Made by a program: the position numbers and the translations under genes
In this document: piece after piece, positions 63,303 through 64,000 of the stretch
How positions within the stretch are numbered: the stretch's first letter is position 1
Layout: the number at the start of each line of letters is the position of its first letter
The notes under the pieces: generated by a model
What the model was told of the DNA's origin: nothing
Databases searched by the model: none
Seen by the model: the letters and a program-made list of their open reading frames with translations, nothing else
Assembly: GCA_903945175.1 (NCBI GenBank)
Contig: CAJAUM010000113.1
Span: forward strand, 1 to 64,000
Direction of reading: 5' to 3'
Source: an uncultured Bacteroidales bacterium
GTDB lineage: Bacteria; Bacteroidota; Bacteroidia; Bacteroidales; FEN-979
DNA: 64,000 nucleotides

Positions 63303-64000
63303 ATGTCCAAAACCAAATACATATTCGTCACCGGCGGAGTAACCTCCTCATTGGGGAAAGGGATTATCTCCTCGTCGATTGCAAAATTATTGGTCGCACG
63401 CGGTTTTACTGTAACAATTCAAAAACTCGATCCATATATCAACATCGATCCGGGAACCCTGAATCCCTATGAACACGGAGAGTGTTTTGTAACAGAAGAT
63501 GGGGCGGAGACAGATCTTGATCTTGGCCACTATGAACGATTTTCGAATGTGCCGACCTCCCAGGCCAACAACGTTACAACCGGTGTCATTTATCAATCGG
63601 TGATCACAAAGGAACGCCAGGGCCAGTATCTTGGCGAAACAGTTCAGGTAATCCCACACATCACAGATGAAATAAAATATCGTATCAAAATGCTCGCAAA
63701 CCGTGGTGATTATGATTTTATCATTACTGAGATTGGGGGTACGGTCGGTGATATCGAATCATTGCCTTTTATTGAAGCGGTTCGTCAGCTGCGGTGGGAA
63801 CTGGGTCACGACTGTGTCGTGGTTCATCTTACCCTGGTACCCTATCTTGCTGCTGCCGGTGAATTAAAAACAAAACCAACCCAGCATTCCGTAAAAACGT
63901 TGCTTGAATCAGGGGTTCAGCCTGATATCATCGTATGCCGCACCGAAAAACATCTCTCTGAAGGCATACGAAATAAGATTGCACTGTTCTGCAATGTCAG
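63303..64000 (+). CDS. pyrG: CTP synthase, N-terminal part (cut by window edge)
   Basis: The gene runs off the window, which is why it is missing from the ORF track; 232 codons are visible. The sequence starts [20 protein letters not shown] with the synthase P-loop, followed by [13 protein letters not shown] and [11 protein letters not shown], all typical of the amidoligase domain that makes CTP from UTP. The glutaminase domain lies beyond the edge. Confidence 0.97.
   Translation, partial: MSKTKYIFVTGGVTSSLGKGIISSSIAKLLVARGFTVTIQKLDPYINIDPGTLNPYEHGECFVTEDGAETDLDLGHYERFSNVPTSQANNVTTGVIYQSVITKERQGQYLGETVQVIPHITDEIKYRIKMLANRGDYDFIITEIGGTVGDIESLPFIEAVRQLRWELGHDCVVVHLTLVPYLAAAGELKTKPTQHSVKTLLESGVQPDIIVCRTEKHLSEGIRNKIALFCNV

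Overview
The window is bacterial chromosome from the phylum Bacteroidota, most likely an anaerobic or microaerophilic Bacteroidales-like lineage. The evidence is two proteins with type IX secretion (T9SS) C-terminal sorting domains, SusC-style TonB receptors with carboxypeptidase-like N-termini, the compact Bacteroidota primary sigma factor, a flavodiiron protein, and promoters of the Bacteroidota type (TTTG, 19-21 bp, TAnnTTTG). No species can be named from the sequence.

Layout. 1-2089 is the right end of a prophage: a structural protein cut by the window edge, a coiled-coil membrane protein, a holin-like protein, a GH24 endolysin and a membrane-anchored protein. 2234-4818 is AT-rich accessory DNA with small secreted proteins of unknown role. 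4958-12796 is a co-directional defence-type block: a type III methyltransferase, a type III helicase-nuclease, a NYN-domain RNase-like protein and an AAA+ ATPase. It stops just short of the 3' end of a tRNA-Arg(TCT) gene, which looks like the border between mobile DNA and core chromosome.

13167-42418 is mostly core: isochorismatase-like hydrolase, ParC, flavodiiron protein, a lipoprotein, TsaD, TamB-like protein and a T9SS protein. An AddA/AddB recombination pair follows, interrupted by a sugar kinase-RapZ fusion and a MurU-like nucleotidyltransferase. Next come an AmmeMemoRadiSam cluster with export signals and a membrane spermidine-synthase-like protein, then a secreted EEP hydrolase and an HtrA-RpoD pair. 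42490-50397 holds two metal or haem uptake loci: HmuY-TonB receptor-HmuY behind three palindromes, and a ZnuD-like receptor with a His-rich small protein. 50434-53059 has a decayed hybrid kinase, OsmC, a second MEMO-like protein and a tyrosine phosphatase. On the minus strand, 53107-62265 carries a rifampicin-phosphotransferase-like enzyme with a lipocalin/CrtC-like partner, a DEAD-box helicase, and a gapA-sensor kinase-GT-C set. The window ends with the PPDK/PEPS regulatory protein and the 5' part of pyrG.

The most unusual signal is a family of 7-bp tandem arrays (unit GRRTGAC or GCGTGAC) at six intergenic sites. They are stop-rich on one strand and stop-free on the other, and they supply stop codons or C-terminal codons to neighbouring genes. 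Other candidates for new biology are the type III RM-NYN-AAA block, the kinase-RapZ fusion, the export-tagged AmmeMemoRadiSam system, and the two-gene version of what I recall as a fused animal PEP-synthase-like protein.
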